The translations under genes and the position numbers were made by a program. A stretch of DNA of 64,000 bases from Candidatus Gastranaerophilales bacterium (GTDB lineage Bacteria; Cyanobacteriota; Vampirovibrionia; Gastranaerophilales; Gastranaerophilaceae), in assembly GCA_944324865.1 (NCBI GenBank), contig CALUXW010000001.1:124001-188000 (forward strand). The letters run 5' to 3'. Numbering within the stretch: the first letter of the stretch is position 1; each line of letters begins with the position of its first letter. Positions 18,354-26,939 of this stretch are shown in pieces. The notes beneath the pieces were generated by a model, which saw nothing but the letters and a program-made list of their open reading frames with translations, was not told where the DNA came from and made no database searches.

Positions 18354-19517
18354 TTATATATAACGCAAAGTTACTTTTTTAATATATTTATCTTCTAGTA
18401 GTTTTGCCATTTTTTTTACTATATTTTTTCTAATCTCTATCTCTATAGGCAAGTTTGGATCATAATGTGCTTGATTTAATTTTGCACCAACCATAAATTC
18501 AATGCAATCACTGCTAAGCAAAAATTGCATTAAATCGTAAGCAGCATTTTTTTCATTATCATTAAAACCACTTTCAAGATACTCGACTGCCTTTGTAAGT
18601 GTTAATATTCCCTCGGTAACCAGATCAATACCCTCCATTTGTGATATTGCCGGCAACTTACCTACACTTCTTATGTTATTACATCTGACGGGTATTTTTA
18701 ATTCTCTCGAAATTAAATTAGCCGTAGTACCTCCACAAATTGCCTTTTTGGCTTTTGAATTATAAAACTCTGTTGCATATTCAAAATCTTTATCTTGATG
18801 ATAGGGTGGTCCGGTAAAAATAAGTGCTCTTCGCGGCTCTCTGTAATATACTACACAACATGAAGTGTCATCTTTCGCCTTTCTATCAGGCTCAGTATTT
18901 AATGCAACTCTAACAGCAAACCTAGCAAGCTCACTGCTTGATATATCAGGATTTGAATTAATTTTTTCCAATAAAAATTTTATCAATCCACTTCTTCTCA
19001 GACCTAATTTAAGATTTGGATTACCCAAACCTGCCTGAGTTACTCCATCTGAACAAAAAATCAATCTGTCGCCAAGTTTCATATTTAACTTATAAACACG
19101 CATATGACGATTTTTAAAAGTGTCTGAATCAATCGTAGTAAAGTTTGGCTCTATGACTTTTCCATCACTGATATATATAAAATTTGGGTTTCCTTCTTCA
19201 ACAACTTTAACTTCACCATCTTCGCTACAATGTGCAACAGAAAAAGTTGAATAGCTAATCTTTCTTACTTGACAAACAGGTAATGAATTCATAATAACTT
19301 CACAAGCTGTTTTTATATCTGCACCTGCTTCTACGAATTTCAAAAGCATTGTTGCAGTCATTGTAGCTAAAATATTTGCTTTAATTCCACTCCCTAAACC
19401 ATCAGAAAGTACTGCTATCAAATCTCCGCTATCAGGGTACCTTTTAGACAAAAAATAGTCACCATAAGTATTTTGATTGTATTTCTTTTCCTGTACGCAA
19501 TCAATATCAATAAACAT
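18354..19517 (-). CDS. SpoIIE-like PP2C serine phosphatase linked to the sensory hydrogenase
   Basis: A 387-residue soluble protein. Residues 1-225 form a PP2C/SpoIIE phosphatase domain with metal-binding Asp motifs LSDGLGSG, FCSDGVTQ and KDDTSCCVV. The C-terminal part (about 235-387) is an extra domain seen in phosphatases found next to group C [FeFe] hydrogenases (TGPPYHQDKDFE..., KAICGGTTANLISREL). Its ATG overlaps the stop of the PAS-hydrogenase gene by one base, so the pair is translationally coupled. This context makes it a likely output of H2 or redox sensing; its protein target is not known. Confidence 0.88.
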   Translation of the reverse strand: MFIDIDCVQEKKYNQNTYGDYFLSKRYPDSGDLIAVLSDGLGSGIKANILATMTATMLLKFVEAGADIKTACEVIMNSLPVCQVRKISYSTFSVAHCSEDGEVKVVEEGNPNFIYISDGKVIEPNFTTIDSDTFKNRHMRVYKLNMKLGDRLIFCSDGVTQAGLGNPNLKLGLRRSGLIKFLLEKINSNPDISSSELARFAVRVALNTEPDRKAKDDTSCCVVYYREPRRALIFTGPPYHQDKDFEYATEFYNSKAKKAICGGTTANLISRELKIPVRCNNIRSVGKLPAISQMEGIDLVTEGILTLTKAVEYLESGFNDNEKNAAYDLMQFLLSSDCIEFMVGAKLNQAHYDPNLPIEIEIRKNIVKKMAKLLEDKYIKKVTLRYI

Positions 19518-21235
19518 TATTTTTTGTCCCCATCAGAGGTATCATAGTCTTGCGCAATGGTACTTAATAAGAGTTCTGTTTCAACCATGTGTTCACCTAA
19601 CAGGCAAGCTATTTCTTGCACTATTGCAATATTCTTGTTTATTACTTCATGGGCTTTTTGAGCAATTTTTTCACGACCCATTTCACTCTGTGTAACGTCT
19701 GTTATAATTGCACCTGCCAGCTCATTCTTTTCAATCGAAAAAGCACTAATATCATATAGTTTATTTTTTACAGGATAGTGTTCTTTATGAATATCTTTTG
19801 CGGTCTTTAAGGTTTCTTTAAAAATATCAGCAAAATCAACTATCCTATCTATACAGGCTCCATTGAGTCCTTCAGGCCTTTCGGAAAAAATATCATACAT
19901 ATCAGAGCAAAACATTTTCATAAATGCTTCGTTTGATTCAACAATTTTTAAATCTTTATCCACCATTACTATTGCCGAAGGCATACACCTAAGCATCGCA
20001 GCAGCTTTTTGCATTGCAATTTTACGCATATAAGACACGCACATAGAAGGTTCTGCTTCACCGGAAAGCAAGGCACAGGCAAGCTCTCGGCAAGTATTAT
20101 AACCGCAGCCACCACAATTTAGTTCATCTTCTTCAGTATATTTACCAATTTTTTTTAGTGCCTCAGAAATTGTTTCATAATCATAATTGTGTTTTTCAAG
20201 CTGTTTTTGTTCGTAATGTTTTTTTACCACAGTTTTTGGTTCAGATGGAATTTTGTTTCTGGTTTTAACTTTCGAAAGCAAATCACTTATTCTTAAAAGT
20301 TCTGATTTTTTTGAAGAATTACAAGGTCCGGCCAGACAGCCACCATTGCAAGCCAGTGCTTCAATAAATATTTTTTTTGTTATGTTTGCGCAATCTAATC
20401 CCTTAAGCGCTTTTTCAAGATTTTCAATTGAGCTTATATTTAAAAACTGAACATCATCTGCCATTTCACCTTTTTTAATTGTTTCATTCATTCCGCCTTC
20501 CATGGCGTATAGTGAACCTTCGCAAGCAGATTCAGGTACAAAAATTTCACCACCTGTATCTTCAATATCATTTGCTGATATAAATTCTTCTTGGAACCAA
20601 TACTTTAATTCTTCATATGTCAGTGCGACATCAATTAAGTCAGGATTAGCATCAGATTCATTCTTTTTTGCAATACAAGGTCCAATAAAAACAATGCGTA
20701 CGCCCTTGCCATATATTTCTTTAAGCATTTTGGCATGAGTTAGAGCAGGTGATGCTACAGGTACAATATTTGGTAAAAATTTAGTATTATATAGTCTGAT
20801 ATAATCAACTACTACAGGGCAAGCGCTTGATATAAAAAGTCCATTGTCACAATTTTTCATTATTTTGGCACATTCAATAGAAACTTCTTGTGCACCGAGC
20901 GCAGTTTCGCTTACGTGTTTAAATCCCAGTTTTTTTAGCATAGTAATCATTTTTGAGGGGCTGTATTCAAAAATTCCGGACCAGCTTGGCGCAAGTGAAA
21001 CAATAACTTCTTGTTTTGCAAGGAAAAGATTTTTAACTTTTTCAATATCGTTCCTAACTCTTTTTGCATTATTTGGACATGCTTGCACGCAATTTCCGCA
21101 AGCTATGCACTTATCTGGTAAAACTGACGCATGTCCTTGTTGGATACTTATTGCTTTTACATGACACTGTCTAACACATTTGTAGCAGTCATGACATTCG
21201 TTGTTTAAAGTATAGACGGGATAAAGTTTATCCAT
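19517..21235 (-). CDS. hydS: Sensory-type (group C) [FeFe] hydrogenase with Fes and PAS domains
   Basis: A 572-residue protein. Two [4Fe-4S] ferredoxin motifs (C14-C24, C43-C53) precede an H-domain with L1 SSACP (136-140), L2 GPCIAKK (185-191) and L3 ACNGGC (295-300). A four-Cys [4Fe-4S] motif of the Fes type follows (374-399), then a PAS domain (about 412-520). The Ala in L1 replaces the proton-relay Cys of catalytic enzymes, a known mark of the sensory HydS group. With the coupled phosphatase downstream, the likely role is to sense H2 or redox state and signal by dephosphorylation. The symbol is by family resemblance. Confidence 0.9.
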   Translation of the reverse strand: MDKLYPVYTLNNECHDCYKCVRQCHVKAISIQQGHASVLPDKCIACGNCVQACPNNAKRVRNDIEKVKNLFLAKQEVIVSLAPSWSGIFEYSPSKMITMLKKLGFKHVSETALGAQEVSIECAKIMKNCDNGLFISSACPVVVDYIRLYNTKFLPNIVPVASPALTHAKMLKEIYGKGVRIVFIGPCIAKKNESDANPDLIDVALTYEELKYWFQEEFISANDIEDTGGEIFVPESACEGSLYAMEGGMNETIKKGEMADDVQFLNISSIENLEKALKGLDCANITKKIFIEALACNGGCLAGPCNSSKKSELLRISDLLSKVKTRNKIPSEPKTVVKKHYEQKQLEKHNYDYETISEALKKIGKYTEEDELNCGGCGYNTCRELACALLSGEAEPSMCVSYMRKIAMQKAAAMLRCMPSAIVMVDKDLKIVESNEAFMKMFCSDMYDIFSERPEGLNGACIDRIVDFADIFKETLKTAKDIHKEHYPVKNKLYDISAFSIEKNELAGAIITDVTQSEMGREKIAQKAHEVINKNIAIVQEIACLLGEHMVETELLLSTIAQDYDTSDGDKK

Positions 21236-21238
21236 TTA

Positions 21239-21484
21239 TCAACCCCTAATTTTATCTAATATTTCTTTTAATTTATCTTTTGTAATGTTTGAATATAAGT
21301 TACCGTCAATTGTTATATTGGGACCTTGAGCACATTTTCCTTCGCATCTTGACCCAGATATATCAATTTTAGCATCCAGATTATTTTCGTCGACATATTT
21401 CTCAATAAAATTTAAATGCTCTTCATTTCCTCTTGCAAAACAGGAGCTACCCAAGCATACTGTAATATTTATTTTTTTATCCAT
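21239..21484 (-). CDS. Small thioredoxin-fold [2Fe-2S] protein
   Basis: An 81-residue ferredoxin-like protein with ligands CLGSSC and CEGKC (Cx4C and Cx3C pairs). It is the first gene of the leftward hydrogenase operon, ending 3 bases before the PAS-hydrogenase start. A TATAAT-like -10 (21504-21509, minus strand) lies upstream in the 126-base gap shared with hydC. Similar one-domain proteins accompany sensory [FeFe] hydrogenases in other anaerobes. Confidence 0.85.
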   Translation of the reverse strand: MDKKINITVCLGSSCFARGNEEHLNFIEKYVDENNLDAKIDISGSRCEGKCAQGPNITIDGNLYSNITKDKLKEILDKIRG

Positions 21485-21546
21485 TTTTAATATCCTATTT
21501 TACATTATAAGTATAGTCCAAAGCGAGTATTTAGGCAATTTAATAT

Positions 21547-21574
21547 TTGATTTTAATACTTTAGCGTGTAATAA
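21547..21574 (+). promoter_or_regulatory. Possible promoter of hydCBA
   Basis: TTGATT (21547-21552), a 16-base spacer and TAATAA (21569-21574), about 37 bases before the hydC ATG. It sits in the shared divergent region of the hydrogenase island. Match only; no operator was recognised. Confidence 0.4.
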
Positions 21575-21610
21575 TTTCTTATAGAGTTGTTAGTTAAAAA
21601 GGAGAAACTC

Positions 21611-22111
21611 ATGAGCACACAAACCTCAGGTGGCATTAACATTAAAAAAGTTGATGACATCATTAACTCTTGTGGTGCAAAAAAATCAAATCTAATTGCT
21701 ATCTTGCAAAAAGTTCAAGAAGAATTCAGATATTTGCCTCAAGATGCCATTACTTATATTGGAACAAAAATAGACGGATTGTCACCTGCAACAGTTTATG
21801 GGGTGGCAACTTTTTATGCGCAATTTTCGCTTGAACCCAAGGGAAAATATGAAGTAAAATGCTGCGATGGCACAGCTTGTCACGTTAGGGGCTCCATGCC
21901 GGTTTATAGTTATTTGACACAAAGGTTTAATTTAAAAGAAGGAAAATACACTTCAGATGATGGCCTGTTTTCAGTTGAAACAGTTAGCTGTCTCGGTGCA
22001 TGTGGCTTAGCACCTGTTGTTGTCATTAATGGTAAAGTTTACCCTCAGATGACAACAGATGCAATTAAAATAATTATTGATAGTATTGTTGCGCAAGAAA
22101 ATGAGGGCTAA
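21611..22111 (+). CDS. hydC: NuoE-like [2Fe-2S] subunit of the bifurcating hydrogenase
   Basis: Small subunit (166 residues) of a trimeric NAD/ferredoxin-dependent [FeFe] hydrogenase. An N-terminal helical domain (NLIAILQKVQEEFRYLPQDA) precedes the thioredoxin-fold [2Fe-2S] domain, with ligands CDGTAC and CLGAC. I chose the ATG at 21611, not the in-frame ATG at 21587, because AAGGAG lies directly before it. It is followed after 4 bases by hydB. The gene order hydC-hydB-hydA is that of electron-bifurcating hydrogenases such as the Thermotoga enzyme. Confidence 0.92.
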   Translation: MSTQTSGGINIKKVDDIINSCGAKKSNLIAILQKVQEEFRYLPQDAITYIGTKIDGLSPATVYGVATFYAQFSLEPKGKYEVKCCDGTACHVRGSMPVYSYLTQRFNLKEGKYTSDDGLFSVETVSCLGACGLAPVVVINGKVYPQMTTDAIKIIIDSIVAQENEG

Positions 22112-22115
22112 ATAT

Positions 22116-23984
22116 ATGGAAACTGAAGTTAAAAAATTGACTATAGATATTGAACAAGAGCGACAAAAGGCAATTGAGTTAATTAAAAAACAAGGTCTGA
22201 GAGTTTTGGTGTGCAATGGAACAGGTTGTATTGCTAATGGTTCAAATGATGTTATGGAAAAATTCAGAGAACTCGGCGCCGATGTGTCTGTTTTAAGTGA
22301 GCATGATAAAGTTACAATAGTTCCAACAGGTTGTCATGGCTTTTGTGAGCAAGGTGTTTTAGTTATAATACCAGACTTTGATATTACATATGTTAAAGTT
22401 AAACCACAAGATGTTGAGGAAATTGTTAATTCGCACATAAGAGAAGGTAAGCCAGTAGAAAGACTTTTATATACTGATCCTAAATCCACTAAACATGTGT
22501 ATAAAAACGAAGAAATAAACTTTTACGCAAAACAAACTAGAACATCATTGAAAAATTGTGGTGAAATAAATGCCGAGTGCATTGATGAAGCTATTGCTGT
22601 GGGCGGATACAGAGCTCTTTCAAAAGTATTAGAACAAAATAATCCAGATGCCGTAATCGATGAAATCGAAAAATCAGGACTGCGTGGTCGAGGTGGCGGT
22701 GGTTTTCCTACAGGTAGAAAATGGAGATTTACTGCAGCAAATAGAGGTGGAAAATCTTATGTTGTTTGTAATGGTGATGAAGGGGATCCGGGTGCATTCA
22801 TGGACAGGTCTGTCATGGAAGGCGACCCGCATAAATTACTTGAAGGTATGGCTATCGCCGGTTTTGCAATAGGTGCTGATGAGGCTTATATCTATGTTCG
22901 TGCTGAATATCCACTTGCAATAAAACGCCTTAAAATTGCGATAGAGCAAGCGGAACAAAGAGGTTTTTTAGGTAAAAATATCATGGGTAGCGGTTTTAAC
23001 TTTGATATCCATATAAAAGAAGGTGCAGGCGCATTTGTTTGTGGAGAGGAAACTGCTCTTATGGCATCAATTGAAGGTGAACGTGGTATGCCTCGACCAA
23101 AACCGCCATTTCCTGCAAATTGTGGTCTATTTGGTCGCCCAACATTGATTAATAATGTTGAAACTTTGGCAAACGTGCCTGTGATTATCGATAAGGGTGC
23201 CCAATGGTTTTCATCATTTGGAACGGAGACATCAAAAGGCACAAAAACTTTTGCTCTTACTGGTGAAGTCAATAATACAGGGCTTATAGAAGTACCAATG
23301 GGAACAACATTAAGAGAAATTGTTTTTGATATTGGTGGTGGCATAAGAAACGGCAAGAAGTTTAAAGCTGTTCAAATTGGCGGACCGTCAGGTGGATGCT
23401 TAACTGAAGAACACTTAGATATTCCAATGGACTATGATAACTTAATTAAAGCTGGCGCAATGGTCGGCTCAGGCGGACTTGTTGTTATGAACGAAGATAC
23501 ATGTATTGTTGAAGTTGCACGTTTCTTTATGCATTTTACTCAAAATGAAAGTTGTGGCAAGTGTGTACCTTGCAGAGAAGGCACAAAAAATATGCTTAAG
23601 ATATTAGAAAAAATAGTGCGTGGTCAAGGCGAAATGAAAGACTTAGACACTCTTGAAGAATTAGCATTAGCTGTCAAAGAAGGTTCATTATGCGGACTTG
23701 GCAAAACTGCACCAAATCCAGTGCTTTCAACGTTGAAATATTTTAGAGACGAGTATGTCGCACACATTAAAGATAAGAAATGTCCTGCAGGAGTCTGCAG
23801 TGCACTAAAGGTTATTAAAATCAATGAAGATCTTTGCAAAGGTTGCACAAAATGTGCACGCAATTGTCCTGTGGGTGCTATTGAAGGAACTGTCAAAAAT
23901 CCTCATAAAATTAATCAAGAAAAATGTATTAAGTGTGGTGCCTGCATAAGCGCATGCCCGTTTAAGGCAATATCACAGGTGTAA
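22116..23984 (+). CDS. hydB: NuoF-like NAD/FMN subunit of the bifurcating hydrogenase
   Basis: A 622-residue subunit that binds FMN and NAD(H). Order of domains: an N-terminal thioredoxin-fold [2Fe-2S] domain (CNGTGC and CHGFC); the FMN/NADH-binding domain with RGRGGGGFPTGRKW and the NGDEGDPGAF motif; the [4Fe-4S] site CGKCVPCREG; and a C-terminal 2x[4Fe-4S] ferredoxin domain (CKGCTKCARNCP, CIKCGACISACP). The start at 22116 is preferred since it follows the hydC stop and a GAGGG site; an earlier TTG at 22077 would overlap hydC. Together with hydA it should couple H2 formation to simultaneous oxidation of NADH and reduced ferredoxin. Confidence 0.93.
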   Translation: METEVKKLTIDIEQERQKAIELIKKQGLRVLVCNGTGCIANGSNDVMEKFRELGADVSVLSEHDKVTIVPTGCHGFCEQGVLVIIPDFDITYVKVKPQDVEEIVNSHIREGKPVERLLYTDPKSTKHVYKNEEINFYAKQTRTSLKNCGEINAECIDEAIAVGGYRALSKVLEQNNPDAVIDEIEKSGLRGRGGGGFPTGRKWRFTAANRGGKSYVVCNGDEGDPGAFMDRSVMEGDPHKLLEGMAIAGFAIGADEAYIYVRAEYPLAIKRLKIAIEQAEQRGFLGKNIMGSGFNFDIHIKEGAGAFVCGEETALMASIEGERGMPRPKPPFPANCGLFGRPTLINNVETLANVPVIIDKGAQWFSSFGTETSKGTKTFALTGEVNNTGLIEVPMGTTLREIVFDIGGGIRNGKKFKAVQIGGPSGGCLTEEHLDIPMDYDNLIKAGAMVGSGGLVVMNEDTCIVEVARFFMHFTQNESCGKCVPCREGTKNMLKILEKIVRGQGEMKDLDTLEELALAVKEGSLCGLGKTAPNPVLSTLKYFRDEYVAHIKDKKCPAGVCSALKVIKINEDLCKGCTKCARNCPVGAIEGTVKNPHKINQEKCIKCGACISACPFKAISQV

Positions 23985-23996
23985 GAGAGGTGGAAT

Positions 23997-25754
23997 ATGT
24001 CAAATACATTATTTATAAACGGTAAAGAATGCGAATACACTAATGAGTCAAATCTTTTGGAAGTAATCAGAAATAATGGCTTTAATGTACCAACTTTTTG
24101 TTATAGACCCGATTTAACACAATATGGTGCATGTAGAATGTGTGTGGTAGAGATTGAAGGAAGAGGGATACAATCTTCATGTACAATGCCCCCTGAACCG
24201 GGATTAAAAATTCATACAAATACAGAAAAAACAAGACGCATTAGAAAAATAGTACTTGAACTTTTATTGGCTAACCATGATCGTGAATGTACTACATGTG
24301 ATAAATCGGGCAAATGCGAATTACAGCAGTATGCACAAGAATATGGTATAAATGATATTAGATTTGCAAAGAAAAAACCACAGGATTTTCTACCTATTGA
24401 CAATTCTAATCCATCAATCGTTCGTGATCCTAATAAATGCATATTATGCGGCGCCTGTGTTCGTGCATGCTCTGAATTTCAAGGTCATAGTGTCTTAGGA
24501 TTTGCAAACAGAGGATCAAAAACTGTCGTTCAACCCATGGCTGGCAAGGGACTTGGTAGTGTAGATTGTGTATTTTGTGGACAATGTCAAGCAGTTTGTC
24601 CAACGGGAGCACTTACTATTAAATCTGATATTGAGAGAGTATGGGATATTATTAATTCAAAAGATAAAAAAACAGCTGTGCAAATGGCTCCATCTGTGCG
24701 TGTTGCACTTGGCGAAGAGTTTGGCTTGAAAGCTGGTGAAAATATTATAGGAAAACTTAATGCCGCACTTAGACAGCTTGGTTTTGACTTGATTTTTGAT
24801 ACCAACTTTTCAGCCGATTTAACTATTATGGAGGAAGCTAGTGAGTTTATTGAAAGGCTTACAAAAGGCGAAAATCTACCCTTGTTTACTTCTTGTTGTC
24901 CTGCATGGGTCAGATATTTAGAGACACAACATCCAGATATGTTAAAGCATCTTTCTACTTGTAAATCACCACAAGGCATGATGTCGCCTGTTTTAAAAGA
25001 ACTTGTTCCTAAATATTTTGATGGTTATACAAAGGAAAATTTGTATGTCATATCAATAATGCCTTGTACTGCAAAAAAAGCAGAGGCAATTCGTGGACAA
25101 CTTTATACTGATGGAAGAGCACAAACAGATGCAGTTTTGACAACACAAGAAATTGCAAAAATGATTAAATCTGCAGGTATTGATCTTACCACAATAAAGC
25201 CCGAAGATAACGATTCGCCCTTTGGCCAGTACACAGGTGCGGCAACAATTTTTGGTGCTTCTGGTGGTGTTGCTGAAGCTGCAGTGCGTACTGCGTATGA
25301 GTTTGTAACACATGAAGCTCTCGACAACATAGATTTTAAACCATTGAGAGGAGTTGACAAAAATCACAGAACAAAAGAGGCAACAATTGATATTAAAGGT
25401 ACAATGGTAAAAGTAAGAGTAGTTTCAACATTAAAAGAGGCAGAAAAATCTATCAGAGAAATTAAGGATGGCAAGGCAGACTTTCACCTTTTAGAAGTTA
25501 TGGCTTGCCCTGGTGGTTGTGTAAATGGTGGCGGACAACCGCGAAGCTGTGACAACTCAAAGATAAAAGAACTTCGTGCAGAAGGTTTATACAAAGAAGA
25601 TTCGCAGCTACCTTTTAGAAAGTCACATCAAAATCCTGATATAATCAAGTTGTATGAAGAATTTTTGGAAAAACCAAATTCACACAAAGCACACGAACTA
25701 TTGCATACAACTTATGATGATATGTTTAAAAATTCTTATCGTGATTTGGTTTAA
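23997..25754 (+). CDS. hydA: [FeFe] hydrogenase catalytic subunit of the bifurcating complex
   Basis: The 585-residue catalytic subunit. An N-terminal plant-type [2Fe-2S] domain has Cys 35, 46, 49 and 62. The His-Cys3 [4Fe-4S] site lies near 94-107, and two [4Fe-4S] clusters at 148-158 and 191-201. The H-domain is canonical: TSCCPAW (298-304), MPCTAKK (355-361), MACPGGC (502-508). Every catalytic ligand and the proton-relay Cys are present, so this is the true H2-producing enzyme of the island. AGAGG precedes the ATG, 12 bases after hydB. No hydE, hydF or hydG maturase is in the window. Confidence 0.95.
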   Translation: MSNTLFINGKECEYTNESNLLEVIRNNGFNVPTFCYRPDLTQYGACRMCVVEIEGRGIQSSCTMPPEPGLKIHTNTEKTRRIRKIVLELLLANHDRECTTCDKSGKCELQQYAQEYGINDIRFAKKKPQDFLPIDNSNPSIVRDPNKCILCGACVRACSEFQGHSVLGFANRGSKTVVQPMAGKGLGSVDCVFCGQCQAVCPTGALTIKSDIERVWDIINSKDKKTAVQMAPSVRVALGEEFGLKAGENIIGKLNAALRQLGFDLIFDTNFSADLTIMEEASEFIERLTKGENLPLFTSCCPAWVRYLETQHPDMLKHLSTCKSPQGMMSPVLKELVPKYFDGYTKENLYVISIMPCTAKKAEAIRGQLYTDGRAQTDAVLTTQEIAKMIKSAGIDLTTIKPEDNDSPFGQYTGAATIFGASGGVAEAAVRTAYEFVTHEALDNIDFKPLRGVDKNHRTKEATIDIKGTMVKVRVVSTLKEAEKSIREIKDGKADFHLLEVMACPGGCVNGGGQPRSCDNSKIKELRAEGLYKEDSQLPFRKSHQNPDIIKLYEEFLEKPNSHKAHELLHTTYDDMFKNSYRDLV

Positions 25755-25771
25755 ATATTAGCAATTTGTAA

Positions 25772-25800
25772 AAACGGCACTAATTCAAGTGCCGTTTTTT
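25772..25800 (+). terminator. Rho-independent terminator after hydCBA
   Basis: A 10-bp stem AAACGGCACT/AGTGCCGTTT with loop AATTCA, followed by a T run, 17 bases after the hydA stop. Confidence 0.92.
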
Positions 25801-25836
25801 ATTGCAAAAGTATATTTTTCCTTGTAAAATTGTTAT

Positions 25837-25924
25837 GGAGAGTTGTCCGAGCGGTTTATGGTGCGGATCTCGAAAGTCCGTGCAGGCTAATTACCTGCCG
25901 AGGGTTCGAATCCCTCACTCTCCG
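25837..25924 (+). tRNA. tRNA-Ser (anticodon CGA)
   Basis: An 88-base cloverleaf. Acceptor stem GGAGAGT pairs with ACTCTCC and the discriminator is G. The anticodon arm CGGAT-CTCGAAA-GTCCG has anticodon CGA. A long variable arm (GCAGG...CCTGC) is typical of class II tRNAs, and the T-arm is GAGGGTTCGAATCCCTC. CCA is not encoded. The next gene starts 10 bases later. Confidence 0.95.
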
Positions 25925-25934
25925 GATTTAAGTT

Positions 25935-26939
25935 ATGTTTGAAATTAAAATTTTAGATTCAACCCTAAGAGATGGCGGTTATGCTAATAACTGGTGTTTT
26001 GATTTAAAGACATCAAAAAGTATCATTTCTGCGCTTTATTTTTCAAAAATCGACTTTATAGAAGTCGGTTTTTTGTCTGACGAACGAAATTTTACAGATA
26101 AAACTAAATTTAATTTACTTAGTGATATTAATCAAATTGTCGACGATAATATTGATCTATCGAAACTATACGTAATGATAAAATATTCAGATTACGATAT
26201 ATTTAATCTCCCTAATGCTAATAAAACTTTAATAAAAAATATAAGATTAATTTTTAAAAAACACCAGTGCAACTATGCACTTAAATACGCAAGAATTCTA
26301 ATTGACAAGGGTTACAATGTATTTTTAAACCCAACTTTTTATGCAAATTATAGCAAATATGAGTTAGAATTGTTAATTGCAAAAGTAAACACGCTTATGC
26401 CCCATGGCTTTACACTTGTCGACTCAACAGGAAGCCTGGACCCTATCAACATAGACAAAAATTTTGAATTACTAAATAAAGAAATTAACGGCAAAATTGC
26501 GTTAGGATTTCACTTTCACGATAACTTGAATAATGCATTTAGTAATGCGAAAATATTGGTTAAGAAAAAGTTATCAAGAAATTTATTTATAGATTCAACA
26601 TTAATGGGTATAGGGCGTGGTGCGGGTAATCTTAGTACGGAGTGTATTTCACAGTATTTAAATACGCATTGTAATAAAAATTATAATACAGATTTAATAT
26701 CTCAAATTTCAAACTCTTGCATAAAAAGTATATACAATAATACATCAAACTTGAATAAAACCTGGTATTATTTTTCTGCAGTAAACAAATGTCATCCTGA
26801 TTATGCAAAATATTTGTCAAAATACAAACATTTGTCAACTGACAAATTAAATGCAATATTTAAAGCCATACCTGCAAATAAAAAAGATGTATATGATAAA
26901 GACTGTATTTCTACTTTATTTTCTTTAATGACGAAATAA
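25935..26939 (+). CDS. DRE-TIM metallolyase (HMG-CoA lyase/4-hydroxy-2-oxovalerate aldolase-like)
   Basis: A 334-residue TIM-barrel enzyme of the HMGL-like family. The DRE signature at the N-terminus reads LDSTLRDGGYANNW (residues 6-19), and the metal-binding HxH is in LGFHFHDNLNNAF. Such proteins cleave or join C-C bonds using a divalent metal. The best family match is aldolase-type members rather than isopropylmalate synthases, because the C-terminal regulatory domain is missing. The C-terminus (about 235-334) is Lys/Asn-rich. It starts directly after tRNA-Ser without a clear Shine-Dalgarno site. No pathway genes are beside it, so the substrate is open. Confidence 0.82.
   Translation: MFEIKILDSTLRDGGYANNWCFDLKTSKSIISALYFSKIDFIEVGFLSDERNFTDKTKFNLLSDINQIVDDNIDLSKLYVMIKYSDYDIFNLPNANKTLIKNIRLIFKKHQCNYALKYARILIDKGYNVFLNPTFYANYSKYELELLIAKVNTLMPHGFTLVDSTGSLDPINIDKNFELLNKEINGKIALGFHFHDNLNNAFSNAKILVKKKLSRNLFIDSTLMGIGRGAGNLSTECISQYLNTHCNKNYNTDLISQISNSCIKSIYNNTSNLNKTWYYFSAVNKCHPDYAKYLSKYKHLSTDKLNAIFKAIPANKKDVYDKDCISTLFSLMTK

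Noticed and set aside
22892-23356. 154-residue minus-strand frame inside hydB
   Set aside because: It lies fully inside a well-supported gene and its product shows no recognisable features.
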